A DNA stretch of 64,000 nt from the NCBI GenBank assembly GCA_029263315.1, contig JAJCXR010000003.1:128615-192614 (forward strand), read 5' to 3'. The DNA is from Acidobacteriota bacterium. GTDB lineage: Bacteria; Acidobacteriota; Thermoanaerobaculia; Multivoradales; J023. The translations under genes and the position numbers were made by a program. The notes under the pieces are model-generated. The model ran no database searches. It was not told where the DNA came from and saw nothing but the letters and a program-made list of their open reading frames with translations. Shown piece after piece: positions 26,961-36,066 of this stretch (position 1 is the stretch's first letter; every line of letters begins with the position of its first letter).

Positions 26961-28025
26961 TCAGCCGGCCCGTCGCGACTCCAACAACTTTTCCACCTGA
27001 CGCCGCGCCACCGCCAGCGGGCTGATGCCCTCCGCCGTGGCCTCGGCAAAGATGCTCTGCAGCGTCCGGCCGATGATCTCGACCCGGTCCATGATGCCGT
27101 CGTCGTCCAGCCCCTCCTCTTGGATCAAGTGGATGGCCATGGCGCCACCGGCGTTGATGATGTAGTCCGGCGCGTACAGGATGCCCCGCTGGTGCAGACG
27201 GTCGGCATCTTCCGCTTCGGCCAGCTGGTTGTTCGCCGAGCCGGCCACCGCCTTGGCGGCCAAACGCGGGATGGACCGGCTATTGAGGGTGGCGCCGATG
27301 GCACAGGGGGCGTAGATATCGCACGCCGTGGACACCACATCGGCCAAGGGAATGGCTCGGCCCGCGAGCTCCTTGGCCATCGACTCGGCCTTGGCGGCAT
27401 CGAGATCCGCCAGGATCAATTGCGCTCCGGCGGCCGCCAAGGCCCGGCTGAGGGGTGCGCCGACGCCGCCGAGGCCTTCCACCAAGATGGAACGGCCCTC
27501 CAAGCTGGTGCTGCCATGCAGGCTCTCCATCGTCCGCCCGATACCGAGGAAGACACCATGGGCGGTGAACGGCCCGGGATCCCTGGACACCCCTTCATTC
27601 TGTGCCGTGCCCACCACCCAGCGGGTCTCCTCGGCGATGATCACCATGGCCTGGGGACCGGTGCCCAAGTCCGCTCCGGTGGCGTAGGCCCCTTTTAGGC
27701 TCTCGAGGAAGCGACCGTAGCGGCGGAACAGCCCCTGCTTTGTGTCCTCGTCCAAGGGCCGAGGAATGGCGATCACCGCCTTGCCGCCCCCAAGGGGTAG
27801 ATCGACGCCGGCCCATTTGTAGGTCATGCCCTCGGCCAACCGTTGGGCGTCGACCAGACCATCGGTCAAGGATGGGTAGACCTTCATGCGGGTGCCGCCG
27901 GTGGGTCGGCCCAAGGTGCTGTCGTGCAGCGCGATGAAGATCCAAGCGTCGGTCGGTGCATCGTGGCGCACGATGACCGCGTCACCGTCCCAAGCGGCCA
28001 TGGTTTCGTAGAATTCCTGGCTCAT
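26961..28025 (-). CDS. Leu/Phe/Val-type amino-acid dehydrogenase
   Basis: A 354-aa NAD-dependent dehydrogenase that oxidatively deaminates a branched or aromatic amino acid to its 2-oxo acid and ammonia. The substrate-binding GGTRMK block is at 43-48. Lys70 and the catalytic Lys82 lie in MTYKWAGVDLPLGGGKAVI, as in leucine dehydrogenases. A Rossmann domain with VEGLGGVGAPLSRALAAAGA follows. A GATGAGG ribosome site precedes the ATG. It follows the allantoicase and allantoinase genes on the same strand after a 92-base gap, so it may be cotranscribed with them. Leucine is the best guess for substrate. Confidence 0.88.
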   Translation of the reverse strand: MSQEFYETMAAWDGDAVIVRHDAPTDAWIFIALHDSTLGRPTGGTRMKVYPSLTDGLVDAQRLAEGMTYKWAGVDLPLGGGKAVIAIPRPLDEDTKQGLFRRYGRFLESLKGAYATGADLGTGPQAMVIIAEETRWVVGTAQNEGVSRDPGPFTAHGVFLGIGRTMESLHGSTSLEGRSILVEGLGGVGAPLSRALAAAGAQLILADLDAAKAESMAKELAGRAIPLADVVSTACDIYAPCAIGATLNSRSIPRLAAKAVAGSANNQLAEAEDADRLHQRGILYAPDYIINAGGAMAIHLIQEEGLDDDGIMDRVEIIGRTLQSIFAEATAEGISPLAVARRQVEKLLESRRAG

Positions 28026-28117
28026 GTCAATTACCTCATCAAGATTCGACGGCGCCGGAGGTGGCGAGCAAGTCCGGCGGCGAGGAAAAGTTCATGCGTG
28101 TCGGCTAGGCCGACCCT

Positions 28118-29134
28118 TCAGGCTGAACCGACGACACCGTAGACGCGCCATCGGGCCACGCCGCCGTCGGGGTGAAGATTCATCCGCACATAGGACCAAG
28201 GGCCGCTATCGACGATCTCGTCTTCGAAGACATGCACCGTGTCAGGTCCCATGACCTGCGGTGCGAGGATTTGTTGCCAAGTCACCTGGGGCCAGGTCAA
28301 GGCGTCGATCGGCACCTCCGGTCGATGACAGGCATCCACCGACACACGATGTGGATAGTTGCCCTTGAAATGACTGGTGTCGATCTCCATGCCGCGTAAA
28401 TGCCCGGTGCAGGCCAGACGCACGATCACCCAATCATGCCCTGGCCCGCGGCGCCGTCGCGTCTCCCAACCATCGCCCATGTTGATCGACGGACCGGGCA
28501 TCAGGAGATTGCCCATGTCGCTGAAGAACATGTCACTGCAGGCCACCGCCAAGCCGCCGTTTTCGGTCGCCGCCAGGTCGATGACCTGCTGGGGATCATA
28601 GCGGCTCCAGTTTGGCCGCACCCGACCGTAGGCCCGCAGTCGAGCGACGCCGCCATCGGGATAGATCTTCAAGCGCAGGTGAGTAAAGGTTTCCTGTTGG
28701 CTGATGCCGAATAGATTCTGGCTGCCGGGGCGCAGCGCCGAGGGGGGCAGGATCTCCTGCCAAACCCCTTCGGCGATCTCGTTCACATTGGCGTCACCGC
28801 CGAAAAAACTACAGGCCTCGAGGGATGCATAGGGGGGATGGTTGCCCAAGAAATGCCGTGTATCGATGTCGACCCCGGCCAGGTTGCCGGGCAAACCAAG
28901 ACGCAGGATCACCCAGTCGTGACCGGGGGTACGTCGACGGCGAGTCTCCCAACCGTCCATCCACTTGCCACGTTGGGTGTAGCGGCAAGGATCACAGACC
29001 GCCGGTTGCGGATTCAGCAGGTTCTCCTTCGCGGCAAAAAACTCGTCGTTGGCCAGCAGCGCCTGACCGCCCAGACGGGCCGACGCCAGATCCACCATGC
29101 CGGCAAAGGTGGCGGGGCTGCCGTCAAACCCCAT
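28118..29134 (-). CDS. alc: Allantoicase
   Basis: A 338-aa allantoicase that hydrolyses allantoate to ureidoglycolate and urea in purine breakdown. It has the family's duplicated jelly-roll architecture. The two halves share DGWETRRRR-x-PGHDWVI-x-RL (about residues 59 and 223) and the F-x-HLRL-x-IYPDGGVARLR-type block, which recurs near the C-terminus as YVRMNLHPDGGVARWRVYG. The N-terminal DLASARLGGQALLANDEFFA is also characteristic. It sits between allantoinase and the amino-acid dehydrogenase on the same strand, so substrate flows directly from the allantoinase product. Confidence 0.94.
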   Translation of the reverse strand: MGFDGSPATFAGMVDLASARLGGQALLANDEFFAAKENLLNPQPAVCDPCRYTQRGKWMDGWETRRRRTPGHDWVILRLGLPGNLAGVDIDTRHFLGNHPPYASLEACSFFGGDANVNEIAEGVWQEILPPSALRPGSQNLFGISQQETFTHLRLKIYPDGGVARLRAYGRVRPNWSRYDPQQVIDLAATENGGLAVACSDMFFSDMGNLLMPGPSINMGDGWETRRRRGPGHDWVIVRLACTGHLRGMEIDTSHFKGNYPHRVSVDACHRPEVPIDALTWPQVTWQQILAPQVMGPDTVHVFEDEIVDSGPWSYVRMNLHPDGGVARWRVYGVVGSA

Positions 29135-29263
29135 CTTCAGCTCTCGCCTTCATCGGCGCTCACCTTCATCGGCCGTACCATCTTCAAGTCCCCGCCGGTA
29201 GATCCCATCGTCATGCCCCATGCTCGCTCCTGTTGTCGCCAATTCGGTTCATCTGCTGCCCCT

Positions 29264-30676
29264 CTAAACCCCTGGGGGACCGGGCCGACGGCGCCGCAAT
29301 CGTCCCAGCGGCTCCCCAAAGGCGTCGCCACGGCCATACACTCGACGCCCCCGTAGCCAAGTCTGCTCGACCACACCGCGCAACCGGCAACCCTCGTAGG
29401 GGGTCACGGCGTGACGATGCTCGAGCTGCGACGCCACCACCGTCTGTTCGGCTCGGTCGTCGAAAATCACAAAATCCGCTTCCCTACCCGGAGCCAGGGC
29501 GCCCTTGCGATCTGCCAAACCCGCCAGTCGAGCCGGCTGGGCGCTCAGCCAACGGGCCAGATCACCAAGCTCGAAACCGCGCGCTGCGGCGGCCGTCCAG
29601 ACCACCGGCAGCTCCACTTGCAGGCCGGCGATACCGCCCCAGGCGGCTTGCAAGTCCCCCGTCCCCAAGGCCTTGAGGGACGGGGGAGCCGGTGAGTGAT
29701 CCGACGCCACCAGATCGATCACCCCATCTGCCAAGGCTTTCCACAGACCGTCCCGGTGGGCGGCCCCACGGATCGGCGGCGCGCATTTGAACCGGGGATC
29801 CCCCTCGGCGATGTCTTCAGCGGCGAAGTAAAGATAGTGGGGACAGGTCTCCACCGTCAACGGTAACCCTTCGGCACGGGCCTGTTGCAGGCTGGAAACC
29901 ACCGATCGGGTCGCCAAGTGGACGATGTGAACATGGCAACCGGTTTCCCGGCATAGCTCGATCAACAGCTCGATGGCCCGCTCCTCGAAGGACGGTGGGC
30001 GCGACGCCAGCCAAGCGGCGTAGGATCGTCGATCACCGCTCCAAGGCAAAGGCTCCCCGGGGGCCGGCCACTCCGCGTGCACCAGCAGGGGTACTCCACG
30101 GCGCGCCAACAGGACCATGGCCGGGCGCAGCTCGAGCTCGCCGACGGCGGGAAACTCGGCGATGCCGGAGTCCACCATGAACGCCTTGATGCCACACACC
30201 CCCTCGTCGATCAAGGTGTCGAGCTCGGACAGATTGCCCGGCACCAGGCCACCGTGCAAGGCGCAATCGACCCACATCTGATGCCGGGCGGCGTGCCGCT
30301 TGGTTTCCAACGCCGCAGCGTCGACGGTCACCGGCAGGCTATTCAAGGGCATATCCACCAGGCAGGTGATGCCCCCAGCCGCCGCCGCACGGGTCGCGGT
30401 GGCGAAACCTTCCCAGTCGCTGTGCCCCGGCTCGTTGATGTGGACGTGCCCATCCACCAGGCCTGGCAACACCGCCCGGGAACCCACCTCGACCGTCGCC
30501 AAACCGCTCGCCGCCAGGCTGCCGAAGTCCCTTCGCGGCACGATGTCGGCAATGCGCTCCCCCTGCACCACCAAGGCTCCGTCGATGACACCCTGTGGCG
30601 TCACCAGACGACGACTGACCAGGGCGAAGGCGATGGCGTCGAGGTTGGAGCGGCCTTGAGCATCGTTGTGTGGCAT
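29264..30676 (-). CDS. allB: Allantoinase
   Basis: A 470-aa dihydroorotase-like amidohydrolase that opens the hydantoin ring of allantoin to allantoate. The ATG at 30676 is chosen because GGGAGAG lies upstream and the domain begins soon after; an open frame extends further 5' without good support. Metal ligands are visible: HVH at 77-79, the probably carboxylated Lys164 in CGIKAFMVDSG, HAE, HIVHLAT and ASDHSPAP. The final residues are Arg/Pro-rich and variable. It is first in a minus-strand run with allantoicase, and divergent from selO. Confidence 0.94.
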   Translation of the reverse strand: MPHNDAQGRSNLDAIAFALVSRRLVTPQGVIDGALVVQGERIADIVPRRDFGSLAASGLATVEVGSRAVLPGLVDGHVHINEPGHSDWEGFATATRAAAAGGITCLVDMPLNSLPVTVDAAALETKRHAARHQMWVDCALHGGLVPGNLSELDTLIDEGVCGIKAFMVDSGIAEFPAVGELELRPAMVLLARRGVPLLVHAEWPAPGEPLPWSGDRRSYAAWLASRPPSFEERAIELLIELCRETGCHVHIVHLATRSVVSSLQQARAEGLPLTVETCPHYLYFAAEDIAEGDPRFKCAPPIRGAAHRDGLWKALADGVIDLVASDHSPAPPSLKALGTGDLQAAWGGIAGLQVELPVVWTAAAARGFELGDLARWLSAQPARLAGLADRKGALAPGREADFVIFDDRAEQTVVASQLEHRHAVTPYEGCRLRGVVEQTWLRGRRVYGRGDAFGEPLGRLRRRRPGPPGV

Positions 30677-30798
30677 ATGGATTCTCTCCCGTTGGAACCC
30701 TCCCGGAGCGCAGCACACCAACACACACCGCGCTCTCCCCGCCCGGAAGCGAGATGGGACCATCCTTGTTTTCCGCTCCCTTTGGACTCTTGAACGCT

Positions 30799-30807
30799 TG
30801 CTATGAT
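30799..30807 (+). promoter_or_regulatory. Extended -10 promoter candidate for selO
   Basis: TG-C-TATGAT is an extended -10 element in the allB-selO divergent spacer, predicting a start near 30814 and a leader of about 50 bases before the selO GTG. No strong -35 is evident. Confidence 0.4.
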
Positions 30808-30863
30808 GCCATGCCGTCGGCAATGTTGCCGCCCTTGTCGCCGCCTATCCCCTGGAGACCACC

Positions 30864-32453
30864 GTGCAGTCCCTGAGATTCGACAACAGTTTCGTCCGTA
30901 GCCTGCCCGCCGATCCGGCCACCGACAACCGGCGACGCCAGGTATATGAAGCCTGTTATTCCCGCGTCTTGCCAACCGCGGTGGCCCATCCCAAAATGTT
31001 GGCGTATTCGCGGGAGATGGCCCAGACCTTGGGACTGGACGACGATTTCATGGCCTCCCGGGAGGCCGCCGAGGTGTTGGCGGGCAATCGTCTCGTCGCG
31101 GGCATGGACCCCTACGCCGCCTGCTACGGCGGCCACCAATTCGGCCATTGGGCCGGTCAGTTGGGCGACGGTCGCGCCATCACCTTGGGCGAGGTCCTGA
31201 CGGACGACGACCAGCGCTGGGAGCTGCAGCTCAAGGGGGCGGGACCAACCCCGTACTCGCGCACCGCCGACGGTCGGGCGGTGGTGCGTTCGTCGGTCCG
31301 GGAATTCCTATGCAGTGAGGCGATGCACCATTTGGGGGTGCCTACCACCCGCGCCTTGAGCCTGGTGGGCAGCGGCGAAAAGATCATCCGGGACATGTTC
31401 TATGACGGCAATCCGCGTCCCGAGCCGGGGGCTGTGGTGTGTCGCGTCGCCCCGTCGTTCCTGCGTTTGGGCAACTTCGAGATCTTCACCGCCCGACGCG
31501 ACCTGGAGACCTTGCGACAGCTCGCCGAGTACGCCTTGAGAACCCACTTCCCCGAGCTCGGCGAGCCTTCGCCGGAGGTCTATGTCGAGTGGCTGGCGGA
31601 AATCTGTCGACGCACGGCGCAGATGGTATGCCACTGGCAGAGGGTCGGCTTCGTGCACGGCGTCATGAACACCGACAATCTATCGATCCTCGGCCTGACC
31701 ATCGACTACGGGCCCTATGGTTGGCTCGATGTCTACGATCCCGACTGGACCCCCAATACCACCGACGCCGAAGGACGCCGCTACCGCTACGCCTACCAAC
31801 CCCAAATCGCCCACTGGAATTTGGCGCGTTTCGCCGAGGCCATCCATCCCCTGGTCGGGGAATCGGCGCCGCTGGAAGACGCCTTGGCCAGCTTCGGGAA
31901 CACCTTCAATGACGCCTATGGCAACATGATGCTCAGCAAGCTGGGTCTGGAGTCGTGGCATGAAGGGGACGACTCCCTGATCCTCGACCTACAAAAAACA
32001 CTGACCGTGGTCGAGACCGACATGACCCTCTTCTATCGCTTGCTCGCCGACCTACCGACCGACGCCGTGGACGCCGCGGAGGTGGATGATGGTTCGGTCG
32101 TCGCTCCCCTGGCGGAGGCCTATTACGATATCGACGCACACTCCACCGAGGCCCGACGCACCATCGCCGACTGGATACGGCGCTATCTCCAGCGGGTCCA
32201 GCTGAGCGGCACCCCGGACACCATCAGGCGACAGGCCATGCGACGGGTCAACCCCAAATACGTGCCGCGCAACTATCTTGCACAGTTGGCCATCGACAAA
32301 GCGGAAGAAGGGGACGGCTCCTTGGTGGACGAGCTCTTGCAGGTCATGCGCCATCCCTATGACGAGCAGCCCCAATTCGAAACCTACGCCGCCAAACGAC
32401 CCGAATGGGCCAGGCACCGCGCCGGCTGCTCGATGCTGTCTTGTAGCTCTTGA
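30864..32453 (+). CDS. selO: Protein adenylyltransferase SelO
   Basis: A 529-aa pseudokinase-fold enzyme that transfers AMP from ATP to Ser/Thr/Tyr of target proteins, linked in other bacteria to redox stress. The GTG start has GGAG at a good distance. Family hallmarks are YGGHQFGHWAGQLGDGRA, QLKGAGPTPYSR-x-ADGRAV, the metal and catalytic region GVMNTDNLSILGLTIDYGPYGWLD, and the C-terminal GCSMLSCSS. In eukaryotes that tail carries selenocysteine; here the positions are Cys. The length is slightly above that of E. coli SelO (YdiU). It is monocistronic and divergent from allB. Confidence 0.95.
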   Translation: MQSLRFDNSFVRSLPADPATDNRRRQVYEACYSRVLPTAVAHPKMLAYSREMAQTLGLDDDFMASREAAEVLAGNRLVAGMDPYAACYGGHQFGHWAGQLGDGRAITLGEVLTDDDQRWELQLKGAGPTPYSRTADGRAVVRSSVREFLCSEAMHHLGVPTTRALSLVGSGEKIIRDMFYDGNPRPEPGAVVCRVAPSFLRLGNFEIFTARRDLETLRQLAEYALRTHFPELGEPSPEVYVEWLAEICRRTAQMVCHWQRVGFVHGVMNTDNLSILGLTIDYGPYGWLDVYDPDWTPNTTDAEGRRYRYAYQPQIAHWNLARFAEAIHPLVGESAPLEDALASFGNTFNDAYGNMMLSKLGLESWHEGDDSLILDLQKTLTVVETDMTLFYRLLADLPTDAVDAAEVDDGSVVAPLAEAYYDIDAHSTEARRTIADWIRRYLQRVQLSGTPDTIRRQAMRRVNPKYVPRNYLAQLAIDKAEEGDGSLVDELLQVMRHPYDEQPQFETYAAKRPEWARHRAGCSMLSCSS

Positions 32454-32928
32454 GGGAAGGTCTGGGAGGACACAAAAATCTACGGAAGGCCAGAATCCAG
32501 GGAAGATATGGGCGTTCAGCGCGGTAATTAGGGATTGTGTCAACTTTGAGAAAACCCGCAAATCACGTTTGAGAATCTGGCCGCCCACATAGACCTCTCG
32601 CTTGCCTGCGCAGGTTTCCAATTGTTCGTGCTTTAAGCTCATTCTTATCAGAGCTTTAGCGCCAGCCCGCCGACCCTACGGCCGAGGCGCCCCTCGGCTT
32701 GCCCAAGTGGCACACGTTTTGCTTAGACCTCGTCCCAGCTGTACAGCCTCTATCTGACGGCTCGTTTCCAAGGCATCGCCGGAATCGAATCCGTCGCCCC
32801 GGTTTCTGCCGGTACCGTGGTCGTCGAACGACTCCGGACACGGACAGTAAACCGATGTGCTTTCGTCCCGCATCCCGAGTGTCGGGGAGTGGGAGTATGG
32901 TCACCCATGTTTTGAGGAGCTGCAAGTC
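32454..32928. other. 475-base intergenic region, no gene recognised
   Basis: The stretch between selO and the matrixin gene is less GC-biased in its first 200 bases. It holds short palindromes (CCTGCGCAGG near 32607) and AT-richer runs. No frame has a good ribosome site or a recognisable product, and no strong terminator is visible after selO. Confidence 0.5.
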
Positions 32929-33516
32929 ATGAAAGCTACAAACGCAGAACCCCGCCTCCAGAGGTCCCGGTTCAACAAGTCCATGATCCTCTGCGCCTTG
33001 ATTCTCATCGGCCTCTCCGCCGGCGCGGCCCTGGCCGGCTATCTCGGTTCCGGCAAGTTCCCCACCCGATTTCTCGACTGGCGTTTCTTCGGCACCACAT
33101 CGTTCAACGGTAGCTACACCTCGCCGGTGAATTCCGCCATGAGCACCTGGACCAATACCACCGATCTGAGCTTCAGCAAGATCACCGGCAACAACTGGGA
33201 CATCGCCCAGTATGTGAGCACCTTCGGTTCCACCGGCTGGGCGGGTCTGGCCTATATCTGCTCCACCAACGGTGCTTGCAGCAACTCCAGTGCCTACAAC
33301 GGTACCTACAGCTACTGCATCGCCTACGAGAACAGAACCTACCAGGACAGCTACTCCTCCACCTTCCGCCGCGCCGTGTCGACCCATGAGGCCGGGCACT
33401 GTGTGTCCTTGGCTCACAACAACAACACCTCGAGCATCATGTACACCTACATCTCGAGCACCGGGGTAACCAACCCCAACAGCGGCGACCGAAGCGATGT
33501 CAACGCACGCTATTGA
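32929..33516 (+). CDS. Small secreted matrixin-like (metzincin) zinc protease
   Basis: A 195-aa protein from the ATG at 32929, which has GAGGAG nine bases upstream. A signal peptide or anchor is at residues about 18-37, leaving a catalytic domain of about 155 residues. The metzincin zinc motif HEAGHCVSLAH is at 153-163 and the Met-turn SIM is at 169-171. No propeptide with a cysteine switch is obvious between the signal and the catalytic domain, although Cys111, Cys117 and Cys130 are present. It is followed 79 bases later by a secreted protein of unknown function, probably in the same transcript ending at 34354. Confidence 0.82.
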   Translation: MKATNAEPRLQRSRFNKSMILCALILIGLSAGAALAGYLGSGKFPTRFLDWRFFGTTSFNGSYTSPVNSAMSTWTNTTDLSFSKITGNNWDIAQYVSTFGSTGWAGLAYICSTNGACSNSSAYNGTYSYCIAYENRTYQDSYSSTFRRAVSTHEAGHCVSLAHNNNTSSIMYTYISSTGVTNPNSGDRSDVNARY

Positions 33517-33595
33517 GCAAGGCGTGCACCACAAACACCCGTCATCGCGCAATCACCCACGAGATCCAAGTACCCATACTCAAGAGGTCCCACCG

Positions 33596-34273
33596 ATGAA
33601 ACTTCAATCCAAGTCCGGTTTCGCTGCCCTCGCGGCAGCCACCTTCATCGCCTCCCTGGCCATCGGCGTTTTTGTCACCCGCGCCACCCAATCCACTGTG
33701 CTACCTGCCCACAGCGAAGGCGCCCATGCTTCCTGGGCCTCCGCCGCCGAATCCGTCAACGAGCTGACCCAAGAAGCCGACCTCGTCGTCCGCGTCCAAG
33801 CCCTGCGTCAAGGTGAGCCACGCTACATGTGGAGCCCCGCCCCCGCCGGTGCCGAGAGGTCCGACGGACGTAGCACCTTCGTCTTCACCGACACCGAAGT
33901 CGAGGTGCTCCAGGTCTATAGCGGCAACGTCGAAGTCGGCGATCGCCTGTGGGTTATGCAAACCGGTGGCAACCTCGTCACCCTGAGCGGAGAGACCTCC
34001 CATCTCGAGCTGAACGAGGATCCCCTCTATCAGCCCAACGATGAAATGGTCCTCTTCCTGGTCGACATTTCCGGCGATCCCGTGCAAGCCAAGGACCGCA
34101 GCCTTTTCCGTACTGTCAACCCCAACGGTCGCTTCCACCTCGAAGGTGACCTGGCCTCCCGCAGTCTCCTAGGTGATGCCTCCGAGGCCCGCCAGAACGT
34201 CCATCTGCGGGGTCTCGAAGAAGCCATCGGCCAAGCCGTCCGCCAGCGCAACGAGCTCGAGCAGGGCAGCTGA
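33596..34273 (+). CDS. Secreted protein of unknown function
   Basis: A 225-aa protein from the ATG at 33596, which has AGAGGT upstream and an immediate signal peptide (GFAALAAATFIASLAIGVFV). The mature part begins with helical ASWASAAESVNELTQEADLVVRVQAL. It continues with a beta-rich domain (TDTEVEVLQVYSGNVEVGDRLWVMQTGGNL, MVLFLVDISGDP). The pattern of a recurring activity or release term followed by a VEVLQVYSGNVEVGD strand resembles small beta-barrel extracellular domains, but no family could be named. It lies between the matrixin gene and a strong terminator, so a role linked to the protease (substrate, inhibitor or chaperone) is possible but unproven. Confidence 0.75.
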   Translation: MKLQSKSGFAALAAATFIASLAIGVFVTRATQSTVLPAHSEGAHASWASAAESVNELTQEADLVVRVQALRQGEPRYMWSPAPAGAERSDGRSTFVFTDTEVEVLQVYSGNVEVGDRLWVMQTGGNLVTLSGETSHLELNEDPLYQPNDEMVLFLVDISGDPVQAKDRSLFRTVNPNGRFHLEGDLASRSLLGDASEARQNVHLRGLEEAIGQAVRQRNELEQGS

Positions 34274-34283
34274 GCGCATTCCT

Positions 34284-34354
34284 TCGACGGGCCCAGGCCC
34301 GTCGAGGGTTGAGATAGAGATGGAGATACGGCACCCGACGGCGGGTGCCGTTTT
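34284..34354 (+). terminator. Tandem hairpins, strong Rho-independent terminator
   Basis: Two stem-loops follow the stop codon at 34273. The first, TCGACGGGCC-CA-GGCCCGTCGA (34284-34305), lacks a T-run. The second, ACGGCACCCG-ACGG-CGGGTGCCGT (34328-34351), is a perfect 10-bp stem followed by TTT. It ends the matrixin/secreted-protein transcript before the DUF3179 gene. Confidence 0.88.
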
Positions 34355-34449
34355 CGCGCCAAACCAAAGCCACTGCCAACCCGTAACCAACGTCAACTGC
34401 GCCGCCCGACGGACTCGACCCATGCCCACCGCCACGAGGCCAACTGACG

Positions 34450-35913
34450 ATGATTCGCCCCCGTCCCTCAGCAATCCGCCGTAGCTTCGCGCTGGCCCTT
34501 CCCGAGTCACGCCGTTCCACAGCGGCCATGGGCCTGCTGACCGCCGGCGCCCTGCTGGGTCTATGGTTGCTGGCCGTCCCGGCGGAGGCCCAGGACAAGG
34601 CAAAGAGCAAGGCAAAACGGGCCGTGCCGGCGGAGGAGATGGTGGAGCTGCTGTTTGCCGAGCCGGGAACGCAGCGCAAGACGCTACGCCGGGTACACGC
34701 CACTTGGCAGCCGGGTTATGCGGTCATGCTGGTGGAGCTGATGGGCCTGTCACGGGACGCCGGCCTCAGCGAGCAGCTGGTGAGCACCTTGGAGAAGCAG
34801 ACGGGGCAGTCCTTCGGTCGGGACTTGAAAGCCTGGTACGACTGGATTTGGAATCAGCCGTCGGCCCCCCATCCAGAGTATGCGGACTTCAAAAGCCGCT
34901 TCTATCGCTTGATCGATCCTCGCTTCGGTGGCTACTTCGCTACCGCCCGGGGCAACGATCCGCCGCAGCCGTTGATCCGCCTCGACGAGGTGCGCTGGGG
35001 TGGCGTGCACCAAGACGGCATCCCACCCTTGCGCTCGCCGAAGATGCTGCCCGCCGAGGCAGCGACCTACCTGGCGGACGACCACATCGTCTTCGGCATC
35101 GAGATCGGCGGTGAAGCGCGGGCCTACCCCAAGCGCATCCTCGCCTGGCATGAGATGTTCACCGATACCATCGCCGGCCTGCCGGTGGCCGGGGTTTATT
35201 GCACCCTGTGCGGCACGGTGCTGATCTACGAGACCCAACAGGGGGATACCCACCACGAGATGGGCACCAGCGGTTTTCTCTACCGTTCCAACAAGCTGAT
35301 GTATGACCGCGCCACGCAGTCGCTGTGGAACACCCTGTGGGGGCGGCCGGTGATCGGACCTTTGGTGGGCCAAGGCATCGAGCTGGCAAGGCGCAGCGTC
35401 GTCACCACCACCTGGGGCGAATGGCGACGCCGCCATCCGGACAGCACCGTCCTCTCCCTCGACACCGGCCACCGGCGGGACTACGGCGAGGGGGTGGCCT
35501 ACCGTGACTACTTCGCCTCCGACGAGCTCATGTTCACCGTGCCCGAGCTCGACCAAAGGCTAAAAAACAAGGCCGAAGTGCTCACCTTCCCGCCCCTCGA
35601 TGGCAGCGAGCCGCTGGCCATCAGCTCGGACTTTCTGCGCCAACAGCCGGTGCACCACGCCACCCACGGTGACCTCGAGCTAGTGATCCTCAGCGACCGT
35701 TCCGGGGCCCACCGCGTCTATCGGACAGGCGGCCAGCGCTTCGCCAGCTGGGATCAAGACCACACCGTGGTGGATGTGGCGGGGAACACCTGGACGCTGA
35801 GTGAAACGGCCCTCACCGCCGCCGACGGCGGCAAGCTGGAACGCTGGCCGGCCCAGAATGCCTTCTGGTTTGGTTGGTTTGCGGCGTATCCGTCGACGCG
35901 GTTGGTGAAGTAG
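34450..35913 (+). CDS. DUF3179 domain-containing secreted protein
   Basis: A 487-aa protein with a long basic n-region and a signal peptide ending near VPAEA (about residue 47). The DUF3179 domain occupies the remainder, with its hallmarks AYPKRILAWHEM, GVYCTLCGTVLIYE, the GTSGFLYRSNKLMYDR block and SLWNTLWGRPVIGP. Two cysteines in a C-x2-C arrangement are conserved in the family and could bind metal or cofactor. The function of DUF3179 is unknown. The gene lies after a terminator, so it is its own unit; its ribosome site is weak. Confidence 0.88.
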   Translation: MIRPRPSAIRRSFALALPESRRSTAAMGLLTAGALLGLWLLAVPAEAQDKAKSKAKRAVPAEEMVELLFAEPGTQRKTLRRVHATWQPGYAVMLVELMGLSRDAGLSEQLVSTLEKQTGQSFGRDLKAWYDWIWNQPSAPHPEYADFKSRFYRLIDPRFGGYFATARGNDPPQPLIRLDEVRWGGVHQDGIPPLRSPKMLPAEAATYLADDHIVFGIEIGGEARAYPKRILAWHEMFTDTIAGLPVAGVYCTLCGTVLIYETQQGDTHHEMGTSGFLYRSNKLMYDRATQSLWNTLWGRPVIGPLVGQGIELARRSVVTTTWGEWRRRHPDSTVLSLDTGHRRDYGEGVAYRDYFASDELMFTVPELDQRLKNKAEVLTFPPLDGSEPLAISSDFLRQQPVHHATHGDLELVILSDRSGAHRVYRTGGQRFASWDQDHTVVDVAGNTWTLSETALTAADGGKLERWPAQNAFWFGWFAAYPSTRLVK

Positions 35914-36066
35914 GTCTCACCGCATGTTTGACGACCCGAGATGTCTCTCCAACCAATATATTGCCGCATTGCTATGACTTGACGACGGGCCTCGATCGTT
36001 CCATAGTTCAGGCATCTCCTTGGACCTACAACCGGGAAGTCTTTCCCCAAAAGATGAGGTGCCCCC

